The position numbers and the translations under genes were made by a program. 26,748 nucleotides of DNA, taken from contig JALVBA010000169.1 in assembly GCA_027010905.1 (NCBI GenBank), positions 1-26,748 of the forward strand, in the 5' to 3' direction. Positions 15,955 to 22,986 of this stretch are shown piece by piece (the first letter of the stretch is position 1; the number at the start of each line of letters is the position of its first letter). Origin of the DNA: Marinilabiliaceae bacterium (lineage in GTDB: Bacteria; Bacteroidota; Bacteroidia; Bacteroidales; Marinilabiliaceae). Below the pieces are notes generated by a model. That model made no database searches. It was not told the DNA's origin and saw only the letters and a program-made list of their open reading frames with translations.

Positions 15955-17139
15955 TTATTTTCCCAATACCTGATCAAACTTATCACAGATATCTTTTAAC
16001 TCCTCATCTGTCCACATTATTTTTACGTAGATAGATACCAGCCTGCTAATTATATCATCTGAAACCGGAAATTTAACAGTTTTATAATCCTGAAGATTGT
16101 CAAAGAATTGAAGTCCAACAGGAGCCGCAGTTTTCATCTCTTTAAGATGCTCCCAGTTTTTAATGTAGTGGTAGTTATTATTGTACCAGTAGGCAGCATT
16201 GAGCCCGGCCTCAGCCATCTCTCCGGCAACCCTTTCGGCCTCTTCAGCTGTTGGCAGAAAGATGTTGATAACTGTTCCTGAATCACCTGCTTCATCGGGC
16301 AGTTCACGAAATGTTACCTGTGAAAATTTCTTCAAGTAATCTTTCAATACCTTTTTATTGGCTCGTTGATTCTCAATTATAAAGTCAATTTTCCTAAATT
16401 GAGCAAGACCTACAGCAGCATGCAACTCACTAATACGGTAGTTGGTGCCAAGTATTGGGTGCTCTTCTGCTCCGCGATTATTGCCAATGTGACTATGCCC
16501 GTGATCCGACCATGTGTGAGCTTTCTCATAAATCTCGTCATTGTTAGTAATAACCGCACCACCCTCGCCGGCGGTAATTATCTTAAAAAAATCGAATGAG
16601 TAGCAAGATATATCGCCATAAGAGCCGAGAGGTTTCCTTTTATACGAACCTCCCAGTGCTTGAGCTGTATCTTCAATAAGTACCAGATTATACTTTTTAC
16701 AGATAGCTATAATCTCATCAAGCTTAGCCATTGCACCAACCATGTGAACTAACATGATTGCTTTTGTTTTTGGAGTAATTACCGCCTCAATACCTTCAGG
16801 AGATAGACAAAGTGTTTTGTCAATCTCGGCAAAAACAGGTATTGCTCCACAGTTAACAACTGCCTCAACAGGTGCAATAAAAGTAAATGTCGGAACGATA
16901 ACCTCATCCCCAGCACCTATTCCGGCAGCAGCAAGTGACACATTATCGGCAGCAGTACCGCTCGAAACCATGTGGCAATGTTTCACCCCATGAAAATCAG
17001 CGAACTCCTTTTCAAAAGTCTTGGCTTTCCATATCCCTTTACGAGCCTCATCGTTATTATATCTGAACAGGACACCCGTTTCAAGAACATCCATTACCTC
17101 TTTACGCTCCTCTTTACCAAATAGTTCAGTTCCCGGCAT
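15955..17139 (-). CDS. kdnA: 8-amino-3,8-dideoxy-manno-octulosonate (Kdo8N) aminotransferase, DegT/DnrJ/EryC1 family
   Basis: PLP-dependent sugar aminotransferase expected to place an amino group on the C8 aldehyde made by KdnB, with glutamate as donor. The 394 residues have the fold-type I landmarks. SSGTAADNV (59-67) binds the PLP phosphate. D157 in IEDTAQALGG stacks the pyridine nitrogen. K186 in SFDFFKIITAGEGGA forms the Schiff base. Similar enzymes act on many nucleotide sugars, but the flanking kdnB, kdsB and kdsA genes point to Kdo8N. The ATG at 17139 is followed by PGTELFGKEE. An 88-bp spacer with a long hairpin separates it from the upstream transaldolase-CBS gene, the widest gap in the cluster. 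Confidence 0.87.
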   Translation of the reverse strand: MPGTELFGKEERKEVMDVLETGVLFRYNNDEARKGIWKAKTFEKEFADFHGVKHCHMVSSGTAADNVSLAAAGIGAGDEVIVPTFTFIAPVEAVVNCGAIPVFAEIDKTLCLSPEGIEAVITPKTKAIMLVHMVGAMAKLDEIIAICKKYNLVLIEDTAQALGGSYKRKPLGSYGDISCYSFDFFKIITAGEGGAVITNNDEIYEKAHTWSDHGHSHIGNNRGAEEHPILGTNYRISELHAAVGLAQFRKIDFIIENQRANKKVLKDYLKKFSQVTFRELPDEAGDSGTVINIFLPTAEEAERVAGEMAEAGLNAAYWYNNNYHYIKNWEHLKEMKTAAPVGLQFFDNLQDYKTVKFPVSDDIISRLVSIYVKIMWTDEELKDICDKFDQVLGK

Positions 17140-17163
17140 AGTCTATTTTTTATATGTGATTAT

Positions 17164-17221
17164 TTGATGATTTGGCTATTTGTCAACGGTAAGTTAACAC
17201 ATAACCAAATCAGCACATCAA
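17164..17221 (-). repeat. Long imperfect hairpin between the transaldolase-CBS gene and kdnA
   Basis: GATTTGG (17169-17175) pairs with CCAAATC (17205-17211). TTGAT/ATCAA extend the stem at the base across a 5-base bulge, and inside it TGTCAAC can pair with GTTAACA around GGTAA. On the minus strand no T-run follows, so it is more likely an mRNA processing, stabilising or attenuating element than a plain terminator. Confidence 0.45.
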
Positions 17222-17227
17222 CAATCT

Positions 17228-18259
17228 TTAGTCAAGTACTTCCAATTTCACCAAATCCTGAATGTCAAGCATTCCTATTGGCTTTCTGTTTTCAAGCACA
17301 ATGATATTGTCAACTTGTTTCTCTTTAAAAATAGTTGTGGCATTAACCAGCAGGTCATCACCATCAACTGAAATAGGTTCAAACAGATTAAAGTTGCTCA
17401 TCTTCTTTGTCATCATCAACTCACCCTCTTCGCTCAGATGACGACGCAGGTCTCCATCGGTAAAAATACCTGCAATTTCACCTTTCCTATCAACAATAGA
17501 AACAGCCCCCATACCCGATTTTGTCATCGCAACAATTGCTTCGTTTACTGTATTGTCAACCGTGATAACAGGATTTACACCTTGCTGCAATGCTTCCTTA
17601 ACTTTCATTGTCATTTGACGAGTATGAGAGATAAACTCTTTAGTACCAACATCTGTAAAATTATTGGTATTCATCTGCTTCATTACCCTCCATGGAATTG
17701 TACAACATTGAGCACCCAGGTGAAGCGCATTCTTAACATGCTCAGGATGGCGTACTGAGGAGAACATAATTTTACTGTCGTAACCGTAGTGGTCAACAGT
17801 CTCTACACAATCCTCAATCAGTTGCAAAGCATCGTAACCATGATCCTGCATACGACCCACCAACACACAAACATAATTAGCACCGGCAGCCATTGCCATG
17901 TAAGCTTGCTGAAGATTATAGACAAGGTGAATATTTACCATGATATCTTCGTCACGTAACATCTTACAAGCCTTAGCAGCTTCAATAGAAGCCGGTATCT
18001 TGAAAACAGTTTTTTTCTTATCCAATCCTAGAGCAAGAAGACGATGCGCTTCGGCTACAATCTCTTCAGCATTGTCACCCAAAGACTCAATCTGCAGTAC
18101 AGGAACCATCTTTGAAAGCTCCACAATTGTGCCATCAATATCAGTTATGCCGTGGCGATGCATAAAGGTAGGTGTAGTTGTTAAGCCGTTAAGGAAACCC
18201 AATTTAAAGACCTCTCTAATCTCATTTATATCAGCAGAGTCTAGATACAATTCCATCAT
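17228..18259 (-). CDS. Transaldolase/fructose-6-phosphate-aldolase-like barrel fused to two CBS domains
   Basis: 343 residues. Residues 1-222 are a small class I aldolase barrel. The start MMELYLDSADINEIREV matches FSA/transaldolase, and the Schiff-base Lys is K87 in VFKIPAS. Other core stretches are LVYNLQQAYMA, GANYVCVLVGR, SSVRHPEHV and IPWRVMKQM. The usual TTNP motif is TTTP (27-30), and VNIHLVYN has His where Thr is common, so specificity may be altered. Residues 223-343 are a CBS pair; GAVSIVDRKGEIAGIFTDGD (251-270) followed by LRRHL is very like the CBS region of arabinose-5-phosphate isomerase KdsD. It lies 19 bp after kdsA. Inference: it may form or control arabinose 5-phosphate for KdsA. 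A role in general pentose-phosphate metabolism is the alternative. The fold call is firm; the function is open. Confidence 0.85.
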   Translation of the reverse strand: MMELYLDSADINEIREVFKLGFLNGLTTTPTFMHRHGITDIDGTIVELSKMVPVLQIESLGDNAEEIVAEAHRLLALGLDKKKTVFKIPASIEAAKACKMLRDEDIMVNIHLVYNLQQAYMAMAAGANYVCVLVGRMQDHGYDALQLIEDCVETVDHYGYDSKIMFSSVRHPEHVKNALHLGAQCCTIPWRVMKQMNTNNFTDVGTKEFISHTRQMTMKVKEALQQGVNPVITVDNTVNEAIVAMTKSGMGAVSIVDRKGEIAGIFTDGDLRRHLSEEGELMMTKKMSNFNLFEPISVDGDDLLVNATTIFKEKQVDNIIVLENRKPIGMLDIQDLVKLEVLD

Positions 18260-18278
18260 AATATTTAGTATTTAATAT

Positions 18279-19106
18279 TTATTTTCTGTACTGTTTTTCT
18301 AAATAGTGTAGCTCAACCAGAGGTTTCAGGAAATCTTCCAGCTGGTCGATATCAATCTGGCTTGCTGCATCACACAACGCTTCGCACGCTTTAGGGTGAG
18401 CCTCAATAAAAATCCCGTCAATTCCGGCGGCAACACCCGCACGAGCTATTGGTCCCAGATACTGTCGTGTTCCTCCTGCCGGATCAGAACTTGGAATCCC
18501 ATAGCGACGAATACAATGTGTAATATCAAACACCACAGGGTAACCTATCTGATTCATCTCATAAAAACTTCGTGGATCAACTATCAGGTCATTATATCCG
18601 AAAACATAACCACGCTCAGTAAGTATAATGTTTTTATTACCAAAATGCTCAACTTTCTGAACAGGCTTTATCATATTTTCAGGAGCGATAAACTGGCCGT
18701 GCTTAATATTTATTGCTCTACCTGTAGCCGCAGCCTCTGTAACCAACGAGGTTTGCATGCACAAATAGGCCGGTATCTGAATTACGTCCAGAACATCAGC
18801 CGCAGCTTTAACCTGACCAATATGATGCACGTCCGAAATAACAGGGACATCAAAAGTTGTTTTTATCTTCTCCAGCATCTTCAACCCCTCTTCAAGCCCG
18901 GGTCCATAGTAATAGTCAACTGAGCTACGATTATCTTTAACAAAAGATGATTTAAAGATTAGTGGTAAATCCAACCTTTCAGCAACTTTTTTTATCCTCT
19001 CTGCCGAGTTCATCATGGTTTTTTCATCCTCAATGACGCAAGGGCCGGAGATTAGAAATAGCTTCTCTTCCCCAAAGGTTTTGTCTCCTACCTTAATATT
19101 TTTCAT
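18279..19106 (-). CDS. kdsA: 3-deoxy-8-phosphooctulonate synthase (Kdo-8-phosphate synthase)
   Basis: Condenses phosphoenolpyruvate with D-arabinose 5-phosphate to give Kdo-8-phosphate, the first committed step of Kdo synthesis. The 275-residue barrel has ISGPCVIED (19-27), KSSFVKDNRSS, PVISDVHH, IQIPAYLCMQTSL, NIKHGQF, FDITHC and FIEAHP. C23 sits where metal-dependent (Aquifex-type) enzymes have the metal-binding Cys and where the E. coli enzyme has Asn, so a metal-dependent class is likely. It is the first gene of the minus-strand cluster. A weak promoter candidate (TTTC-N20-TAAATTG on the minus strand, about 19140-19170) lies upstream in the 212-bp gap after recJ. Confidence 0.94.
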   Translation of the reverse strand: MKNIKVGDKTFGEEKLFLISGPCVIEDEKTMMNSAERIKKVAERLDLPLIFKSSFVKDNRSSVDYYYGPGLEEGLKMLEKIKTTFDVPVISDVHHIGQVKAAADVLDVIQIPAYLCMQTSLVTEAAATGRAINIKHGQFIAPENMIKPVQKVEHFGNKNIILTERGYVFGYNDLIVDPRSFYEMNQIGYPVVFDITHCIRRYGIPSSDPAGGTRQYLGPIARAGVAAGIDGIFIEAHPKACEALCDAASQIDIDQLEDFLKPLVELHYLEKQYRK

Positions 19107-19192
19107 ACAGCTTGTTTACTACTTCTTATTTAATCGGCGCAATTTACAACTAAAAATCAATTCATCGAAATAATATGACATATAACAAACTC

Positions 19193-19227
19193 TTTGCACG
19201 TAATAGAATATTTTTTTAATACTTTCG
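19193..19227 (+). promoter_or_regulatory. Candidate plus-strand promoter with no gene downstream
   Basis: TTTG (19193-19196), then 23 bp, then TACTTTCG (19220-19227) resembles the phylum's -33/-7 arrangement with one -7 mismatch. It points toward the 3' end of recJ on the opposite strand. The only downstream frame is a 7-codon GTG frame ending in TAG. It may be chance in AT-rich DNA. Confidence 0.25.
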
Positions 19228-19318
19228 CAAAATCACCTATTTAGTACAGTGGAAAAAGACCGCAAAGCATAGTAATAAAACTCCTAAATTCCCATAAAAT
19301 ATAGGTTATAGATACCTC

Positions 19319-21049
19319 TTAGTCCTCTCCCTTTTCTGGAAACCGGATATCCTTAATCATCAGCTGAAGAGTTGTTGCTCCATTAAAATTATTCTCCTCT
19401 ACAGAATAGCAAACATCAAAAGGCCCTTTCCTCTTTATCTGTTCCAGCAAGTCTCCACGTGAAAAAAATATCCCTCGCTTAATAGCTGCTGAACGCTCCT
19501 CAATGAGTTCAACTTTAAGGTGCTCTTTCTCCTTCCCTACCTGCTTGCTTGTACCATAATCAAAAACATTTTTCGTAACAAAAACGGGATTCATATTTTC
19601 CGGCCCAAATGGTCTGAACTGTTTCAGTATGCGAAAAAACTTAGGGGTTATATCTTTAAGGTGAAGAACCGAATCGATATCAATCTGAGGAATTAGCTGC
19701 TCAGGCAGTATTGTTTCCGAGACAATCTTTTCAAACCGTTCCATAAACTCGGGAACATTCTCTATTTTCATTGTCAGACCGGCGGCGTACATGTGACCTC
19801 CAAAATTTTCAAGCAGGTCGCTGCATGAGTCAATTGCCTTGTAGAGGTCGAATCCATCAACAGAGCGTGCACTTCCGGTAGCCAACCCTTTCGATTCGGT
19901 TAAGATTACCGTAGGCTTGTAGAATGTCTCAATTAATCGGGATGCCACAATGCCGATTACACCTTTGTGCCAGTCGGGATTGTACAGAACAGTTGACTTC
20001 TTCTTCAGTTGCTCCTTGTCATTGGCAATTAAATTGAACGCTTCATCGGTTATATTCCGGTCAAGACCCTTTCGAGTATCGTTGCTTTTGTCTATCTCTT
20101 TACTTCTATGGTAGGCAATATCATGCTCTTCACTAACAAGAAGCTCTACCGCATCACGACCCGATTCAATACGACCTGCAGCATTAATTCGTGGTCCGAT
20201 TTTGAAAACAATATCACTTATGTTAATATCATCTTTATCCTCTATTCCTGCAATCTTAATGATAGAGTGCAGACCGATACTGGGGTTCTTACTAAGCTTT
20301 TGTAATCCGTAGTATGCCATGATGCGATTCTCTCCCACTAATGGAACAATGTCGGAGGCAATACTTACCGCCACAAGATCGAGCAAGTCTAAAAGCTGTG
20401 ACTCTTTATAGTCTCTGTAGCGGCAAAACCCCTGTAAGAATTTAAACCCTACCCCGCACCCCGAAAGGTCTTTGTCAGGATAGTTACAATCTTCACGTTT
20501 AGGGTCAAGGCATGCAGCAACATCGGGAAGCGTATCGCCGGGAGTGTGATGGTCGCAGATAATAAAATCAATATTTTTATCTCTGGCATAAACCATCTTA
20601 TCAACAGCTTTAATACCACAATCAAGGGCAATTACGAGCGAAGCTCCTGTCTCAGCTGCATAGTCAATTCCTTTAAGGGATATTCCGTACCCTTCGTTAT
20701 ATCTATCAGGAATATAGTAATCGAGGTTACTGTAATGAAGTTTTAAAAAAGAGTATACCAAAGCAACTGATGTTGTTCCATCAACATCATAATCACCATA
20801 AATCAGTACCTTCTCATTTCGGGAGAATGCCATATCCAACCTGTGAACACCCTCCTCCATATCTTTCATCAAAAAGGGGTTATGCAGATCCGTTAATTTT
20901 GGTCTGAAAAAAGCCTTTGCCTCCTCATAGTTTGTCACACCCCGCTGAACAAGCAGGTTTGAGAGAACAGGATGAATGTGTAGCTCCGCCACCAACTTCT
21001 CTATCGTCTTCTCATCACTCACGGGCTTTATGTCCCATCTTTTTTCCAT
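19319..21049 (-). CDS. recJ: Single-stranded-DNA-specific exonuclease RecJ
   Basis: 5'-3' exonuclease on single-stranded DNA, acting in recombination repair, mismatch repair and base excision. DHH-superfamily metal motifs are present: YGDYDVDGTTS (84-94), ALDCGI (141-146) and ICDHHTPGD (164-172). The DHHA1 half shows GPRINAAGRIESG, HKGVIGIVASRL and SARSVDGFDLYKAIDSC, with FGGHMYAAGLT near the end, followed by the OB-type domain (FRPFGPENMNPVF). The 576 residues fit the bacterial family (about 560-580). It lies 57 bp after lipB on the same strand, so it may be the last gene of a lipA-lipB-recJ transcript. Confidence 0.96.
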   Translation of the reverse strand: MEKRWDIKPVSDEKTIEKLVAELHIHPVLSNLLVQRGVTNYEEAKAFFRPKLTDLHNPFLMKDMEEGVHRLDMAFSRNEKVLIYGDYDVDGTTSVALVYSFLKLHYSNLDYYIPDRYNEGYGISLKGIDYAAETGASLVIALDCGIKAVDKMVYARDKNIDFIICDHHTPGDTLPDVAACLDPKREDCNYPDKDLSGCGVGFKFLQGFCRYRDYKESQLLDLLDLVAVSIASDIVPLVGENRIMAYYGLQKLSKNPSIGLHSIIKIAGIEDKDDINISDIVFKIGPRINAAGRIESGRDAVELLVSEEHDIAYHRSKEIDKSNDTRKGLDRNITDEAFNLIANDKEQLKKKSTVLYNPDWHKGVIGIVASRLIETFYKPTVILTESKGLATGSARSVDGFDLYKAIDSCSDLLENFGGHMYAAGLTMKIENVPEFMERFEKIVSETILPEQLIPQIDIDSVLHLKDITPKFFRILKQFRPFGPENMNPVFVTKNVFDYGTSKQVGKEKEHLKVELIEERSAAIKRGIFFSRGDLLEQIKRKGPFDVCYSVEENNFNGATTLQLMIKDIRFPEKGED

Positions 21050-21106
21050 ATACCAGTTTCCCTCTTTGAAATTAAAGCTGCTATTTACAACTAATAATTA
21101 ATAATA

Positions 21107-21799
21107 TCACTTAAATGAGACATTAAAAACAGACTCGAAGTGATTTAACAACTGTTTCTTAATTTTTTCCAAATCCTGTTTTTCACCCAACTCTTTCTCC
21201 ATTGAAGTAACTCCTTTATCCACAAAACCACAAGGGTTAATATGATTAAAATATGTAAGGTCGGTATTTACATTAAATGCAAAGCCATGCATCGTAACAT
21301 ATCGGCTGGCTTTCACTCCTATTGCACAAATCTTTCTTGTTTGTCCTGAACTGTTTACATCGAGCCAAACCCCTGTTGCACCATCTAACAAACTACTTTC
21401 GAGATTGTAATCCTTAAGCAGCCTGATAATAACCTCTTCAAGCTTCAGGATATACTCCTTCACACTCAATCCCAGCTCCTCAAGGTCGAGTATCGGATAG
21501 CCTACAATCTGCCCGGGTCCGTGATAAGTTATGTCACCCCCACGGTTTGTCTTAAAATATGTAGCATTAATTTTTTTCAGGAAATCATCATTTATCAGAA
21601 GATTATTTTGAGTCCCGCTTTTCCCAAGTGTATAAACATGAGGGTGCTCGCAAAAAAGCAGCCTGTTAGTTACCTCTTTCTTATCGTTTTCATTTTCACG
21701 ATTATAGAGTTTCGCTTTGATAATTTCATTAAAACACTCCTCCTGATACTCCCAGGCTCTCTTATACTCTATCTCTCCCAGGTCTTTAAAAATATACAT
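21107..21799 (-). CDS. lipB: Octanoyl-[acyl-carrier-protein]:protein N-octanoyltransferase
   Basis: Transfers octanoate from acyl-carrier protein to the lipoyl domains of 2-oxoacid dehydrogenases and the glycine cleavage H protein, the first step of endogenous lipoate synthesis. RGGDITYHGPGQ (86-97), the catalytic pair K163 (in CAIGVK) and C190 (in NPCG), and HGFAFNV (171-177) are all intact. The 230-residue length is normal. A lysine/asparagine-rich stretch (about 28-45) separates the first helix from the core. lipA, which inserts the sulfur atoms, is 69 bp upstream on the same strand. Confidence 0.95.
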   Translation of the reverse strand: MYIFKDLGEIEYKRAWEYQEECFNEIIKAKLYNRENENDKKEVTNRLLFCEHPHVYTLGKSGTQNNLLINDDFLKKINATYFKTNRGGDITYHGPGQIVGYPILDLEELGLSVKEYILKLEEVIIRLLKDYNLESSLLDGATGVWLDVNSSGQTRKICAIGVKASRYVTMHGFAFNVNTDLTYFNHINPCGFVDKGVTSMEKELGEKQDLEKIKKQLLNHFESVFNVSFK

Positions 21800-21868
21800 G
21801 TCAATAACTTTTATACAATTGAATGTTTATTAAGTCTCACTCTCTTTTATTCGTGCACCTCTCCCTTT

Positions 21869-22726
21869 TTACTTAATATGATTAGCTGCATTGTATGACG
21901 AACGAACGAGGGGAGCACTCTCAACATAATCAAACCCTTTCTCCATACCAATCTCCTTGTACATTGCAAAAATATCGGGATGCACATACTCCTTAACAGG
22001 CATATGTGCAGCTGTTGGTTGCAGATACTGACCAATTGTGAATACCGAAACCCCGGCTTCCAGCAGATCATCCATAACTTCAAGCACCTCATCTTCGCGC
22101 TCTCCAAGGCCAAGCATTATACCCGATTTAGCTACAGTGCCATTTTTAGCAATATATCTTAGCACACCAAGACTTACATCATATTTTGCTTTTGTACGAA
22201 TCCCGGGAGTCAGTCGCCTTACTGTCTCCAGATTGTGGGAGATCACCTCCGGCTCAGCATCAATAATCATTTTAATCAATGGCTCATTTCCGTTAAAGTC
22301 AGGTATCAGAACCTCCATTGTTGTCTCTGGATTTAACTCTTTTACCTGTCGGATTGTCTCAACCCATATTCCGGCTCCTCCATCTTCAAGGTCATCTCTA
22401 TCAACCGAAGTGATAACTGCATGCTTCACCTTCATTATTTTAATTGAGCGGGCTATCCGTAAAGGCTCCTTCGTATCAACTGGATCCGGGTTGCCGGTAG
22501 CCACATTACAAAACTTACATGCTCTGGTGCAAATATTCCCCAGAATCATAAATGTTGCTGTTCCTTTTGCCCAGCACTCCGCAGCATTTGGACACTTACC
22601 ACTCGTGCAAATAGTATGAAGGTTGTTCTCCTTTACAACGCTGTTCATCCACTTATACTCCTCTGTTCTTGGCAGTCTTATTTTGAGCCAGTCTGGCTTT
22701 GATATTTTTCTTTTTGTCTTTACCAT
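21869..22726 (-). CDS. lipA: Lipoyl synthase (radical SAM)
   Basis: Inserts two sulfur atoms into protein-bound octanoyl groups to make lipoyl cofactor. It carries both iron-sulfur sites: the auxiliary cluster ligands C40, C45 and C51 (CTSGKCPNAAEC) and the radical-SAM CxxxCxxC with C66, C70 and C73 (CTRACKFC). The C-terminal RSSYNA (275-280) supplies the serine ligand of the auxiliary cluster that is consumed as a sulfur donor. ITSVDRDDLEDGGA is the usual central motif. The 285-residue length is typical. It is first in the lipA-lipB-recJ run and divergent from lysS across a 260-bp spacer. Confidence 0.97.
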   Translation of the reverse strand: MVKTKRKISKPDWLKIRLPRTEEYKWMNSVVKENNLHTICTSGKCPNAAECWAKGTATFMILGNICTRACKFCNVATGNPDPVDTKEPLRIARSIKIMKVKHAVITSVDRDDLEDGGAGIWVETIRQVKELNPETTMEVLIPDFNGNEPLIKMIIDAEPEVISHNLETVRRLTPGIRTKAKYDVSLGVLRYIAKNGTVAKSGIMLGLGEREDEVLEVMDDLLEAGVSVFTIGQYLQPTAAHMPVKEYVHPDIFAMYKEIGMEKGFDYVESAPLVRSSYNAANHIK

Positions 22727-22757
22727 CTATCTCTGAAATTTGTGAGAGAATTAATGG

Positions 22758-22787
22758 CAATATTACTTAAAAAAATGGTTGCAACAA
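22758..22787 (-). promoter_or_regulatory. lipA promoter candidate (TTG-N19-TAATATTG)
   Basis: On the minus strand TTG (22787-22785) is followed after 19 bp by TAATATTG (22765-22758), one mismatch from TAnnTTTG. It lies 31 bp upstream of the lipA ATG, with the right spacing for the Bacteroidota primary sigma factor. Confidence 0.45.
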
Positions 22788-22936
22788 TATGGCGAGATGA
22801 CTAAGATTTTTTTTTCACAATTGTTCGGCTGACATCCGAGAATGGAGTAGGCTCTTTCGCCCATTACTACAAGATCTACTCACCGAGGGTCTTACTTCAA
22901 GCAAGCCTCTTGATATATAACCAAAATGTTTTTTAT

Positions 22937-22944
22937 TATCTTTG
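22937..22944 (+). promoter_or_regulatory. lysS promoter -7 box (TATCTTTG)
   Basis: TATCTTTG is a perfect TAnnTTTG match, 42 bp before the lysS ATG. TTG at 22910-22912 is a possible but rather distant -33 element. The box covers a TTG (22942) that would otherwise extend the lysS frame, so transcription starts after that codon and the TTG cannot be the start. Confidence 0.55.
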
Positions 22945-22986
22945 CAGCACTTTTTTTACACAGAACAGAAAATAAGACCATACAGA

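Noticed and set aside
22038..22619. 193-codon plus-strand open frame opposite lipA
   Set aside because: It is antisense to the conserved radical-SAM core, with serine/isoleucine-rich shadow composition and no recognisable domain.
22942..22986. TTG-initiated 15-residue extension of lysS
   Set aside because: The TTG lies inside the TATCTTTG -7 box, so it would not be in the mRNA. The ATG at 22987 gives the normal LysRS N-terminus.
22727..22986. Search for a tRNA or riboswitch in the lipA-lysS spacer
   Set aside because: Only short bulged hairpins upstream of the lysS transcription start were found. There is no cloverleaf, T-box or lysine-riboswitch core.
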